Shown here in pieces: positions 44,414 through 52,902 of a stretch of 64,000 nt of DNA. The stretch is taken from contig JAFRUE010000007.1 of the NCBI GenBank assembly GCA_017441925.1, forward strand, positions 186,001 to 250,000. The letters run 5' to 3'. The notes beneath the pieces are model-generated. The model saw nothing but the letters and a program-made list of their open reading frames with translations, was not told where the DNA came from and ran no database searches. Numbering within the stretch: the first letter of the stretch is position 1; each line of letters begins with the position of its first letter. Source of the DNA: Bacillota bacterium (GTDB lineage Bacteria; Bacillota; Clostridia; Lachnospirales; Bianqueaceae). Both the position numbers and the translations under genes were made by a program.

Positions 44414-45205
44414 TCAGATCACCTTTTTTTCGCTTGGCGAAGCATGAAATACCTGCTGGTAGCTCCGGTAGAAAGACGAGTAGTGCGAGAAACCGAGTCG
44501 GGCTGAGACTTCCGTGGCGGGCACTCCTTCAGCCAGCAGATTGTGAGCGAGCAGGCATTGCTGGGTCCTGACATAGTTCATGGGCGGAGTCTCCAGCTGC
44601 ATGGAGAAGATCCGGTAAAGCGCGGATTTGGACATGTGGAGACCCCGTACCAGATCGTCGATGCTGTGCACTTCGACCAGATGCGTATCGATATAATCCA
44701 GAACCCGTTTGCTGTCATTGTTGATATAGTCGGCATGCTGTATCAGGCTGTCGGAATTGATCAGATACGAGAGGATCAGGTCCATGGAGCCGATGCAGGC
44801 ATTCACGTGCGTATTTTCCTGCAGGAAAGAAAGATGGCTGTCCATGCGGTAAAATTCTTCCTCAAGGGGAGTGCCGGCAATATAATACACCGACTGGGTC
44901 CTGGAGAGGAGCTCAGCCATGCCGCGGCGCAGCGAGATCGGGTTTACACGGATCACATAGCGCTCATAAGGTGCCTCGGAACGGAATACGATGTTATGGT
45001 ATTCGCCTGGTTTGATGACCAGTAGTGAGCCGGGACGGATCGAGTACTGTGTATGCTGCAGCGCCAGGTAAGCATCGCCACGCACGAAAAAGAGCAGCTC
45101 ATAGGCCGTGTGGAAATGCGGAGGGAAGTGTTCCTGACTCAGATCGGGCTGATCTGTGCAGGAGTGCTTGAATACGTAGCTTCTGTAGCGGATGTCAAAT
45201 TCCAT
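44414..45205 (-). CDS. AraC-family transcriptional regulator
   Basis: A 263-residue regulator with an N-terminal cupin-like sugar-sensing domain (HFPPHFHTAYELLFFVRGD; PGSLLVIKPGEYH) and a C-terminal pair of helix-turn-helix motifs (SIDDLVRGLHMSKSALYRIF; ATEVSARLGFSHYSSFYRSY). The start ATG 45205 is chosen because the domain begins there and GAGG lies upstream; the frame continues to 45364 without a ribosome site. It is divergent from the GPH transporter gene and probably regulates it. Confidence 0.9.
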   Translation of the reverse strand: MEFDIRYRSYVFKHSCTDQPDLSQEHFPPHFHTAYELLFFVRGDAYLALQHTQYSIRPGSLLVIKPGEYHNIVFRSEAPYERYVIRVNPISLRRGMAELLSRTQSVYYIAGTPLEEEFYRMDSHLSFLQENTHVNACIGSMDLILSYLINSDSLIQHADYINNDSKRVLDYIDTHLVEVHSIDDLVRGLHMSKSALYRIFSMQLETPPMNYVRTQQCLLAHNLLAEGVPATEVSARLGFSHYSSFYRSYQQVFHASPSEKKVI

Positions 45206-45254
45206 AAGGACCTCGTTTGTATAAGATATATACAGGATACCATGGATCGGGACG

Positions 45255-45298
45255 ATTTGCAATATAACTGGGCATTTTTTGCAATTTACAATTTGCAG
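45255..45298. promoter_or_regulatory. Repeated TTTGCAA half-sites between the AraC regulator and transporter
   Basis: TTTGCAAT occurs at 45256-45263 and 45278-45285, 22 bases apart (about two helical turns), with TTTGCAG at 45292-45298. Direct repeats with this spacing beside the transporter promoter are what an AraC-family activator would bind. Confidence 0.45.
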
Positions 45299-45313
45299 CC
45301 GGGCTGTTATAGT
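45285..45313 (+). promoter_or_regulatory. Promoter of the GPH transporter gene
   Basis: -35 TTTACA (45285-45290), 17-base spacer, TGT then -10 TATAGT (45308-45313), overlapping the TTTGCAA repeats. Confidence 0.65.
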
Positions 45314-45365
45314 TAGCATATGATGTACAGTTTTTACCTTTGCAGCAAATAAAGGAGGAATCATT

Positions 45366-46997
45366 ATGTCCAGACAGCCTTTGGATGATCCGAAGACCGG
45401 TATGCACCGTGCGAGACTGTGGGAGATCGGTTGTTATGCACTGAACAACACTTCCACGAACGCTTATATGATACTGGTTGCGTCCATTTCGTATTTCCTG
45501 GTCGGAATCGTCGGTGTAGGCGCGGTTCTTGCAGGAAGTATCGTCACCATCATGAGAGTATGGGACGGTGTTACCGATCCGTTCATCGGTATGATCGTCG
45601 ACAATACCAATACGAAATTCGGTAAGAACAGACCGTTCATTATCATCGGCAACCTGATCCTGTTTGCCATGACGTTCGTCATGTTCCGTTTTATCCCGCT
45701 GATTCCGAGCGGCGGACGGTTCATCGCGTTCATTCTGATGTATGCGGTATACATTATCGGCTACACATTCCAGTGTGTAGTTACCAAGTCCGCTCAGACC
45801 TGTCTGACCAATGATCCTAAGCAGCGTCCTATCTTCACAATGTTCGACGCTACTTACAACGTGCTTCTGATGAGCGTTTTCTGGCCGGTATACCTCTCCG
45901 GTACGCTGCTGCCCAACTATACGCTGACATCCGCAAATGCCGCTGAGAAGCTCAACGCTCTGCTGGCTCAGAATCCTTCTCTGCAGAAGGTCATCGAGGT
46001 CAAGGACGGCGTTCAGGTCCTTTCCGGTTTCTACAATCCTACGATGTGGCAGCACGCTCAGCTGGTGATCGGCGCGATTTCCGCTGTTTTCGCCATTCTG
46101 GCGATTGCTGCTCTGTGGCGCAAAGACCGTGAAAAATACTACGGCCTCGGCAAAGTCGAGCGCATCAAATTCAAGGATTATGCCGACGTTCTGGCTCACA
46201 ACCGTGGTATCCAGATGCTGGTTCTGGCTGCTTCTTCCGACAAGCTCGCGATGAGCGCGACGGGCAATGCGGCCGTTACCATGGCTCTGTACGGTGTTAT
46301 CTTCGGAAGCTATGCGCTGTCCGGTTCCGTATCCGCTATCACCGGTATTCCGGTTGCCCTGTTCGGCATTCTCGGTATCGGCTTTATCGCCCGTAAGATG
46401 GGACAGAAGCAGTGCCTGCTCGTAGGTACGTGGGGATCTCTGATCACGGCCGCGCTGCTGACCGTTCTGATCTGTCTCGGACATACTTCCGGCATGACGC
46501 TGCCGACCTTCCAGCTGACCAAGCTCGCGACATGGGGCAACCTCTTCAAGGGATCCAGCTGGAATCTGATGGGTATCGCTTTCGTCGTGATCTATATCGC
46601 GATGAAAGGTTTCTCCCAGCTGTCCGGCAACATCGTTATTCCGATGACCGCTGACTGCGCCGACTACGAAGTATACCGTACCGGCCGTTATGTTCCCGGT
46701 CTGATGGGCACGCTGTTCAGCTTTGTCGACAAGCTGATCTCTTCTCTGGCTTCGACTTTCGTAGCGGTTGTCTATGCAGCGATCGGATTCAAGGACGCGC
46801 TTCCCACCGAAGCTACTCCGTATTCCAATTCTCTTCTGATCGCTACCCTGATCTGCTTCATCGGAATGCCCGTGATAGGCTGGATTCTGAACGTCGTCGC
46901 GATGAAGTTTTATCCGCTGACCAAGGAGAAGATGGCTGAGATTCAGGACGAGATCGCGAGAATAAAAGCAGAGTCTCTGGCGAAGGCAGCCAAGTAA
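45366..46997 (+). CDS. GPH-family sugar:cation symporter
   Basis: A 543-residue major facilitator with 12 predicted helices, of the glycoside-pentoside-hexuronide (MelB-like) family. The loop motif VWDGVTDPFIGMIVDNTNTKFGKNRPFI near residues 60-90 is diagnostic for the family, including the cation- and sugar-site Asp residues. It imports a glycoside or uronide with a cation. The AraC regulator on the other strand and the GH3 glycosidase gene downstream suggest a small uptake and hydrolysis module. The ribosome site is AAGGAGG. Confidence 0.88.
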   Translation: MSRQPLDDPKTGMHRARLWEIGCYALNNTSTNAYMILVASISYFLVGIVGVGAVLAGSIVTIMRVWDGVTDPFIGMIVDNTNTKFGKNRPFIIIGNLILFAMTFVMFRFIPLIPSGGRFIAFILMYAVYIIGYTFQCVVTKSAQTCLTNDPKQRPIFTMFDATYNVLLMSVFWPVYLSGTLLPNYTLTSANAAEKLNALLAQNPSLQKVIEVKDGVQVLSGFYNPTMWQHAQLVIGAISAVFAILAIAALWRKDREKYYGLGKVERIKFKDYADVLAHNRGIQMLVLAASSDKLAMSATGNAAVTMALYGVIFGSYALSGSVSAITGIPVALFGILGIGFIARKMGQKQCLLVGTWGSLITAALLTVLICLGHTSGMTLPTFQLTKLATWGNLFKGSSWNLMGIAFVVIYIAMKGFSQLSGNIVIPMTADCADYEVYRTGRYVPGLMGTLFSFVDKLISSLASTFVAVVYAAIGFKDALPTEATPYSNSLLIATLICFIGMPVIGWILNVVAMKFYPLTKEKMAEIQDEIARIKAESLAKAAK

Positions 46998-47018
46998 TAC
47001 ACTTTTTGCAAGCTATAC

Positions 47019-47051
47019 TGACGGAGCTCTCCCGGGAGGGCTCCGTCATTT
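47019..47051 (+). terminator. Hairpin after the GPH transporter gene
   Basis: Thirteen-bp stem (47019-47031 with 47036-47048, one G-T pair), loop CCGG, then only ATTT. It is probably a partial terminator that lets some transcripts reach the TM2 gene. Confidence 0.6.
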
Positions 47052-47068
47052 GTAAAGGAGCAGGTTAA

Positions 47069-47464
47069 ATGACCCGTAAAGATAAGACAGCACCGGTAAT
47101 GGACGACCTTAAGGGCGAGAATTCCGAAGCCAGAAAACTGATGGAGCTCGACTATGAGCATCAAGCTGCCAGAGCCGCGGCAGGACAGGAAGAGAACACC
47201 TACGGCATCTGGGGGCCGATATGGCGTTTCCTGCGCTGGAAAGAGAGCCTGAAGGGCAGACACCGGTTTAAGAAAAAAACGTATCTCTGGCTGATGCTTT
47301 TTACGGGTTTTGCCGGAGGTCACCGATATTACCAGGGCAGATGGGGGCTTGGACTCCTGTATACGGCTTTCTTCTGGACGGGCATCCCGCTTGCTCTCTG
47401 CATCACAGATTTTATGGAAGTCATGCCGGTCAAGGCGGATGAAGAAGGATTTATCGTACTATAA
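47069..47464 (+). CDS. TM2-domain membrane protein
   Basis: A 131-residue protein with a charged N-terminal cytoplasmic half and a C-terminal TM2 domain: basic KKKTYLW, helix one ending GGHRYYQGRWGLGLL, helix two TGIPLALCITDFMEVM with the conserved Asp. TM2 domains are common in small bacterial membrane proteins of unknown role. The ribosome site is AAAGGAG. Confidence 0.7.
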   Translation: MTRKDKTAPVMDDLKGENSEARKLMELDYEHQAARAAAGQEENTYGIWGPIWRFLRWKESLKGRHRFKKKTYLWLMLFTGFAGGHRYYQGRWGLGLLYTAFFWTGIPLALCITDFMEVMPVKADEEGFIVL

Positions 47465-47511
47465 TAAACAGCCGGAGCGTGCAACATCAGCCTGCGGCAG
47501 AAGGAGATCAT

Positions 47512-49233
47512 ATGGTAGATTTAAGCAAACGTCCGTTTTACCTGAGCGAAGAGAAGATCCGCTGGGTTGAGGACACGATCAGCAGCATGACCTTTGACGA
47601 GAAGGTCGGACAGCTTTTTATCAATCTGACGCTTCGCAGGGATCCGCAGTATATCACGGAACTCTGTGAGAAGTATCACATCGGCGGTGTCCGCTGGCAG
47701 GGCGGCCGGCTCGAGGAAGTCTACGAGCAGAACCGTCTGTTCCAGGAGAAGAGCAAAGTGCCGGTACTGATTGCTGCCAACTGCGAGGCGGGCGGCAACG
47801 GTGCGGTGGGCGAGGGCACCATGGTTGCGACAGGAGCGGCCTGCGCGGCGTCCACGACAACGCAGACGATCCGTGATATGGCCCGCGTCGGCGGCAGAGA
47901 AGCAGCAACTGTCGGCTGCAACTGGACTTTTGCCCCGGTCTGCGACGTTGTCTCCAACTGGAGAAATACGATCGTCAATACCCGTGCGTACGGAAACGAC
48001 CCCGATCAGATCATCGAGCTCAGCAAAGCCTATATGGAGGAAATGAAAGCCGAAGGCCTTGCCTGCGCGGCCAAGCATTTCCCAGGAGACGGTTCGGAGG
48101 AGCGCGATCAGCATCTGATCATGGGATGCAACGATCTTACGACAGAAGAGTGGGACGCTTCCTACGGCAAAGTATATCAGGCACTGATCGATGCGGATCT
48201 GCCCTCCATCATGGTAGGACATATCTGCCAGCCTGCTTATACCCGTTATTTCAATCCTGGAATCGAAGACAAGGACATCAAACCTGCTACGCTGCAGCCG
48301 GAGCTTCTGCAGAATCTGCTGCGTGAAAAAATGGGCTTTAACGGTCTGCTTGTGACCGACGCTTCACATATGGCAGGACTGACAGCGGGCGCTTCCCGTG
48401 CGGACGTAGTGCCCGGCGTAATCGCGGCAGGCTGCGATATGCTGCTGTTCTTCAACGATCCGGACGAGGACATTGCCTATATGAAGGCCGGCATCGCTGA
48501 CGGGCGTATTTCAGAGGAGCGTCTGTCCGACGCTCTGCACAGAATCCTCGGACTTAAGGCGATGCTCGGACTGGATCAGCTGGTATTCCCGGACAAAGAA
48601 AGCCTCTCCGTCGTAGGCTGCGCAGAGCATCATGAAGCCGCTGCGAGAGCCGCCGATGAGAGTATTACGCTTGTCAAGGATACGCAGCATGTACTGCCGC
48701 TTGATCCGTCCAAAAAGCGCGTTCTCCTGTACTATGTAGAGAGTGCGCCTGTATCACTGGCTGATGGCCCGGATAAAGGCAAGCAGATCATGATCGAGGA
48801 GCTCGAGGCCGCCGGATTTACCGTAACGGCGCCTAAGGATTATTACGAGCTGGAGATGGAAGGCGCGAGTCCTTTCAACCGCTTCAGAATGATGGCGCAC
48901 CACAGCATGGAAGAGTTCAAGAAGAATTATGATCTTGTGCTCGTGGTACTGGCGATGCAGGGCTACGCCCAGGCGAACAATGTCCGCGTCACGTATTCCG
49001 TAGGACATTCGTCCGAGATCCCGTGGTCTGTACATGAGATCCCGACGATCGGTATTTCATTGAATTACACCAATCATCTGTATGATGTACCGATGCTGAA
49101 GACTTTCATCAACGCCTATGCGCCAAAGAAAGAGTACATTCACGCGCTGGTGGAGAAGCTGACCGGCAAGAGTCCGTTCAAAGGCCAGGCCAACGAACTG
49201 GTATGGTGCGGACGCTGGGAGACCAGACTGTAA
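47512..49233 (+). CDS. Glycoside hydrolase family 3 (NagZ-like)
   Basis: A 573-residue cytoplasmic-looking GH3 enzyme (no signal peptide). It has the family barrel FAPVCDVVSNWRNTIVNTRAYG, the NagZ-type loop AAKHFPGDGSEERDQH with its Asp-His dyad, and the likely nucleophile Asp in GLLVTDASHMAGL. A second alpha-beta domain follows (~residues 385-573). NagZ releases N-acetylglucosamine; other GH3 members cleave beta-glucosides or xylosides. The His-containing loop favours an N-acetylhexosaminidase. ATG 47512 follows AAGGAG; the upstream frame to 47479 has no ribosome site. Confidence 0.85.
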   Translation: MVDLSKRPFYLSEEKIRWVEDTISSMTFDEKVGQLFINLTLRRDPQYITELCEKYHIGGVRWQGGRLEEVYEQNRLFQEKSKVPVLIAANCEAGGNGAVGEGTMVATGAACAASTTTQTIRDMARVGGREAATVGCNWTFAPVCDVVSNWRNTIVNTRAYGNDPDQIIELSKAYMEEMKAEGLACAAKHFPGDGSEERDQHLIMGCNDLTTEEWDASYGKVYQALIDADLPSIMVGHICQPAYTRYFNPGIEDKDIKPATLQPELLQNLLREKMGFNGLLVTDASHMAGLTAGASRADVVPGVIAAGCDMLLFFNDPDEDIAYMKAGIADGRISEERLSDALHRILGLKAMLGLDQLVFPDKESLSVVGCAEHHEAAARAADESITLVKDTQHVLPLDPSKKRVLLYYVESAPVSLADGPDKGKQIMIEELEAAGFTVTAPKDYYELEMEGASPFNRFRMMAHHSMEEFKKNYDLVLVVLAMQGYAQANNVRVTYSVGHSSEIPWSVHEIPTIGISLNYTNHLYDVPMLKTFINAYAPKKEYIHALVEKLTGKSPFKGQANELVWCGRWETRL

Positions 49234-49248
49234 GACTGCCTGCAGGAC

Positions 49249-49280
49249 AAGGCACAGGGGGAGACTCCTGTGCCTTTTTT
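49249..49280 (+). terminator. Intrinsic terminator after the GH3 gene
   Basis: Stem AAGGCACAGG/CCTGTGCCTT (49249-49258 with 49267-49276), 8-base loop, ending in T6. Confidence 0.92.
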
Positions 49281-49304
49281 GATGTCCGGATCGGGAAAAC
49301 AGAC

Positions 49305-49333
49305 TTGCCAATACCGCTTCGGAGTGATAAAAT
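49305..49333 (+). promoter_or_regulatory. Promoter of the YfhO-type gene
   Basis: -35 TTGCCA (49305-49310), 17-base spacer, TGA then -10 TAAAAT (49328-49333). Confidence 0.7.
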
Positions 49334-49392
49334 GATAGAAGGCATAAATTGCATTATAAAAATTCTGAATGGACAAGGAAGAGTATCGATAT

Positions 49393-51951
49393 ATGAATGA
49401 AACTCCTGAAAATATCTGGCAGGAAGAGGACGTTCCGGTGCAGATAGAAGATGCCGGGAAGCAGCCGGATCCTGCGGAAACAGAGATCATCCCTGAAGCT
49501 GTATCCGTCCTGAAAAAGAAAAAAAGAAAGAAACCGCAGAATCAGGACCTTTTCGGCGTCACGAACGGACGGCATGTCCTGTGGAAAAGCTTCCTGATCG
49601 CGCTGATCACGGCGACAGCCATGTTCCTGCCTTCGATCATATGGGATGAGGGCTATTTTCTGTTCCTGGGAGATTTTAATTCACAGCAGGTCCCGTTCTA
49701 TATGCTGGCGCACCGCGCGGTACGGACCGGCAATCTGGGCTGGAACTGGTATACGGATCTCGGAGCCAACTTTATCGGTTCCTATTCCTTCTATCTGCTG
49801 GGCAGCCCATTCTTCTGGCTGACGCTGCCGCTCCCGGATGCCTGGGTCCCGTACAGCATGGGCCCGCTCCTGATCCTGAAATACGCGGCGATGTCACTGA
49901 CAGCGACGGCGTGGCTGCGGCGTGTTGTCAAAAAGCCGGAGTACCAGATCCTGGGAGGCCTCCTGTATGCCTTCTCAGGCTATACGATGTACAATACGTT
50001 CTTTAACCATTTCCTGGACGTGATGGTCTTCTTCCCGCTCCTGATGATCGGGATGGACGAACTCGTGGATAACAACCGGCACGGCGTTTTTGCGCTGTCC
50101 GTCTGCCTAGCGGCCGTCGTCAATTTTGTGTTCTTTGTCGCGGAAGCGGTCTTTATGATCCTGTATTATATCGCGAAGGTCTGGCGCGGCGGCTACAATA
50201 CGACGCTGCGCGGGTTCTTCGCGGTCGCCTTTGAAGCGGTCCTCGGCTTTGCGATGAGTGCCTTTATCGTGTGGCCGACGCTGATCGTGATCCTCGCGAA
50301 TCCGCGGTCGACAGGTTTACTGTACGGTTATAATGTCTGGATCTACAATAACGCGCGCAAATACTGGGTCATTCTGCTGAATTTCTTCTTCCCGCCGGAG
50401 CTTCCGTCCCAGCCGATCCTGGTGACGGATTCCTATATGCGCTGGACAAGTGTACAGGCGTATATCCCGGTCTTCAGCATGGCCGGCGTGCTGGCGTTTA
50501 TAGCAGAGCGTAAGAAACACTGGCTGAAATCGCTGATCATCATCAGTCTGATCATGGCCTTCCTGCCGGGTCCGAACAGTGCTTTCACAGCACTGAACAG
50601 CTCTTATTATGCGCGCTGGTACTTTATGCTGACGCTCGTACTGATCGCAGCGACGATGAAAACTCTCGATGACGGCAGTCCGGAGGCGCTTTATACCGGC
50701 TGGAAGATCACGACGGTCTTCACGGTCTGCGTGATTGCGGCAATGGTCCTCACACCCGATCAGATCACCGTTAAGAACGAGCTGGACGAAGACGTTAAAA
50801 AGGTCGTTCTCGGTATTTTTAATAAAGACTTCATCGTACCGTTCATCTTTATGGCTGTGACATGCGTAGCAAGCTCAGTCGTCCTGTGGCTTCTGATGAA
50901 GCAGCAGACGAAGTATCCTAAGCTTTTTGCAAGCTATCTGGTACTGTCGGTCTGCGTGTTCGGATTTGTCTACGGAAACTACTATATCGCTTTCGGCAAG
51001 ACGCGTTCTTACGATACGAAGAACTACATCATCCCGGACGCGATCCAGGGCGAGGACAGAGTAGAGCTGCCGGATCCGGAGGGACAGTTCTACCGGATCG
51101 ATAACGACGATTCTTTTATCAATATGGGCATGTTCTGGCAGGTTCCGGATATGCACGCGTTCCACAGCGTCGTTCCGGCTTCCATCATGGATTACTATAT
51201 CTATATCGGCGACGAGCGCGACGTAAATTCCAAGATGGATTACAAACGTTATGCGTCCCGCGGCGTTTTCTCGGTGAAATACTTCTATGACCGGCTCAGC
51301 TACAAGTCCGATAACTTCGGCGATACGCAGGATCCGCTTGCCAAGACCAAAATGCCGGGCTATACCTATCGTTTCGACACGGTCGGCTACGCGGTCTGGG
51401 AGAATGATTATTATATCCCGATGGGATTTGTTTTCGACAAGTATATCCTGCGTTCGGACGCGGATAAGATCAAAGAAGGCGACCGCGATAAACTGATGCT
51501 CAAGGCGCTGATCCTTGATGATGAGCAGGCGGAGAAATACGCCGGCTACTTTGACGAGCAGGCGATGGAGCTCTCGTTCGTCTATACGGAAGAGACCTAT
51601 AAAGCGGACTGTCGCGACCGTGCCGCCGTGGCCTGCGATACATTCAGCTATGATAATACCGGATTCCGGGCGCATATCGATCTGGAAGAGCCGAGGATGG
51701 TCTTCTTCAGCGTTCCCTATGAGAAAGACGGCTGGACCGCGCAGGTCAACGGACGGGATGTGGACGTCGAGAACGTTCAGATCGGCTTTATCGCGGTTGC
51801 ATGCGAAGCGGGTTCCAACGATATCGTCTTCAGGTATGAGACACCCGGTCTTGCGCTCGGCATCAAAGTATCGCTTGCCTGCACCGTGATCCTCGCAGTA
51901 TGGTGCATCGCGGGAGCCGTTATGAACAGGAAGAGGAGAAATAAGGCATGA
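49393..51951 (+). CDS. YfhO-family polytopic membrane protein (GT-C-like)
   Basis: An ~852-residue membrane protein. After a charged N-terminus (~50 residues, KKKKRKK) come about a dozen membrane helices, then an extracytoplasmic domain (~560-820) and a last helix. The first loop contains FLGDFNSQQVPFYMLAHRAV and GNLGWNWYTDLGANFIGSYSFY, typical of YfhO, which adds sugars to lipoteichoic acid in Bacillus and Listeria. The GtrA-type protein encoded next is its usual partner in sugar translocation. ATG 49393 has AAGGAAGAG upstream; ATG 49369 is possible but has no ribosome site. Confidence 0.85.
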   Translation: MNETPENIWQEEDVPVQIEDAGKQPDPAETEIIPEAVSVLKKKKRKKPQNQDLFGVTNGRHVLWKSFLIALITATAMFLPSIIWDEGYFLFLGDFNSQQVPFYMLAHRAVRTGNLGWNWYTDLGANFIGSYSFYLLGSPFFWLTLPLPDAWVPYSMGPLLILKYAAMSLTATAWLRRVVKKPEYQILGGLLYAFSGYTMYNTFFNHFLDVMVFFPLLMIGMDELVDNNRHGVFALSVCLAAVVNFVFFVAEAVFMILYYIAKVWRGGYNTTLRGFFAVAFEAVLGFAMSAFIVWPTLIVILANPRSTGLLYGYNVWIYNNARKYWVILLNFFFPPELPSQPILVTDSYMRWTSVQAYIPVFSMAGVLAFIAERKKHWLKSLIIISLIMAFLPGPNSAFTALNSSYYARWYFMLTLVLIAATMKTLDDGSPEALYTGWKITTVFTVCVIAAMVLTPDQITVKNELDEDVKKVVLGIFNKDFIVPFIFMAVTCVASSVVLWLLMKQQTKYPKLFASYLVLSVCVFGFVYGNYYIAFGKTRSYDTKNYIIPDAIQGEDRVELPDPEGQFYRIDNDDSFINMGMFWQVPDMHAFHSVVPASIMDYYIYIGDERDVNSKMDYKRYASRGVFSVKYFYDRLSYKSDNFGDTQDPLAKTKMPGYTYRFDTVGYAVWENDYYIPMGFVFDKYILRSDADKIKEGDRDKLMLKALILDDEQAEKYAGYFDEQAMELSFVYTEETYKADCRDRAAVACDTFSYDNTGFRAHIDLEEPRMVFFSVPYEKDGWTAQVNGRDVDVENVQIGFIAVACEAGSNDIVFRYETPGLALGIKVSLACTVILAVWCIAGAVMNRKRRNKA

Positions 51952-52412
51952 TCAGACTTCCCGGCCGCCTGGGCGGCCTTTATGAGAAACACAAAGAGAA
52001 GTTCTGGTATCTGGTCTTCGGCGGACTGACGACGCTGATCAATATTGTCAGCTTCTGGCTGCTGCACGAGGTCCTGCATATCGACACAGTGGCCGCCAAT
52101 ACGGCCGCCTGGATCCTCTCCGTGCTTTTCGCGTTTATCACCAATAAGCTGTATGTCTTTGAGAGCAAGAGCTGGGAGCAGAAGAAAGTCCTCTGGGAAT
52201 TCTTCTCTTTTGTCGGGGCGAGGGTCGCTTCCGGCGTATTCGATATGGTGTTCCTGCTGTTCTTTACCGAATGGGTGTTTCATTTCCCGTCCATGCCGGT
52301 CAAGATCATCAGCAATATTATCGTGATCATCCTGAATTATGTTTTCAGCAAGTGGATCGTGTTCCGGAAGGACCGGAAGCAGCAGGACGGAGAGCAAGAT
52401 GGACAGCAGTGA
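51948..52412 (+). CDS. GtrA-family membrane protein
   Basis: A 154-residue protein with four membrane helices (~16-38, 43-62, 80-102, 110-132), matching GtrA (YLVFGGLTTLINIVSFWLL; ITNKLYVF; NYVFSKWIVF). GtrA proteins are thought to flip undecaprenyl-phosphate-linked sugars. It shares ATGA with the YfhO-type gene and overlaps tadA by 14 bases, so translation is coupled. The pair probably decorates a cell-wall polymer (inference). Confidence 0.9.
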   Translation: MIRLPGRLGGLYEKHKEKFWYLVFGGLTTLINIVSFWLLHEVLHIDTVAANTAAWILSVLFAFITNKLYVFESKSWEQKKVLWEFFSFVGARVASGVFDMVFLLFFTEWVFHFPSMPVKIISNIIVIILNYVFSKWIVFRKDRKQQDGEQDGQQ

Positions 52413-52902
52413 GAAAGATATTTTCTACATGAGGAAAGCGCTGGAGCTTGCCAGGTGCGCCTATGATGCCGGCGACACGCCGATCGGCGCGGTACTCGTC
52501 TATGAGGACAGGATCATCGGTTCCGGCTATAACAAGCGGAATGCGTTGAAGAGCCCGCTGATGCACGCGGAGATCGAGGCGATCCGGGAAGGCGCGGCGG
52601 TGATCGGTGACTGGCGGCTTGAGGATACGACGATGTATATCACTCTGGAACCGTGTCCGATGTGCGCGGGAGCGATCGTGCAGGCGAGGATCCCGCGGGT
52701 GGTCGTAGGAGCGATGAATCCTAAGGCCGGATGCGCCGGATCGGTGATCAATCTGCTGCAGATGCAGGGCTTCAACCACCGCGCGGAGCTTGTGACAGGC
52801 GTTCTGGAAGAAGAAAGCGCAGAGCTGCTCCGGAGTTTCTTCGGCAGGCTGCGTGAGCAGGATCGTATAAACAGACAGGAAGGGACGGAGAACAGTGAAT
52901 AA
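52399..52902 (+). CDS. tadA: TadA, tRNA-specific adenosine deaminase
   Basis: A 167-residue zinc deaminase that makes inosine at position 34 of tRNA-Arg(ACG). Zinc ligands and the proton-shuttling Glu are H56-A-E58 and C86-P-M-C89. The DTPIGAV start and KAGCAGS motif are typical. ATG 52399 lies inside the gtrA 3' end after GGACGGAG; the frame to 52339 is a read-through. It overlaps the Ppx-type gene by 8 bases. Confidence 0.94.
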   Translation: MDSSEKDIFYMRKALELARCAYDAGDTPIGAVLVYEDRIIGSGYNKRNALKSPLMHAEIEAIREGAAVIGDWRLEDTTMYITLEPCPMCAGAIVQARIPRVVVGAMNPKAGCAGSVINLLQMQGFNHRAELVTGVLEEESAELLRSFFGRLREQDRINRQEGTENSE

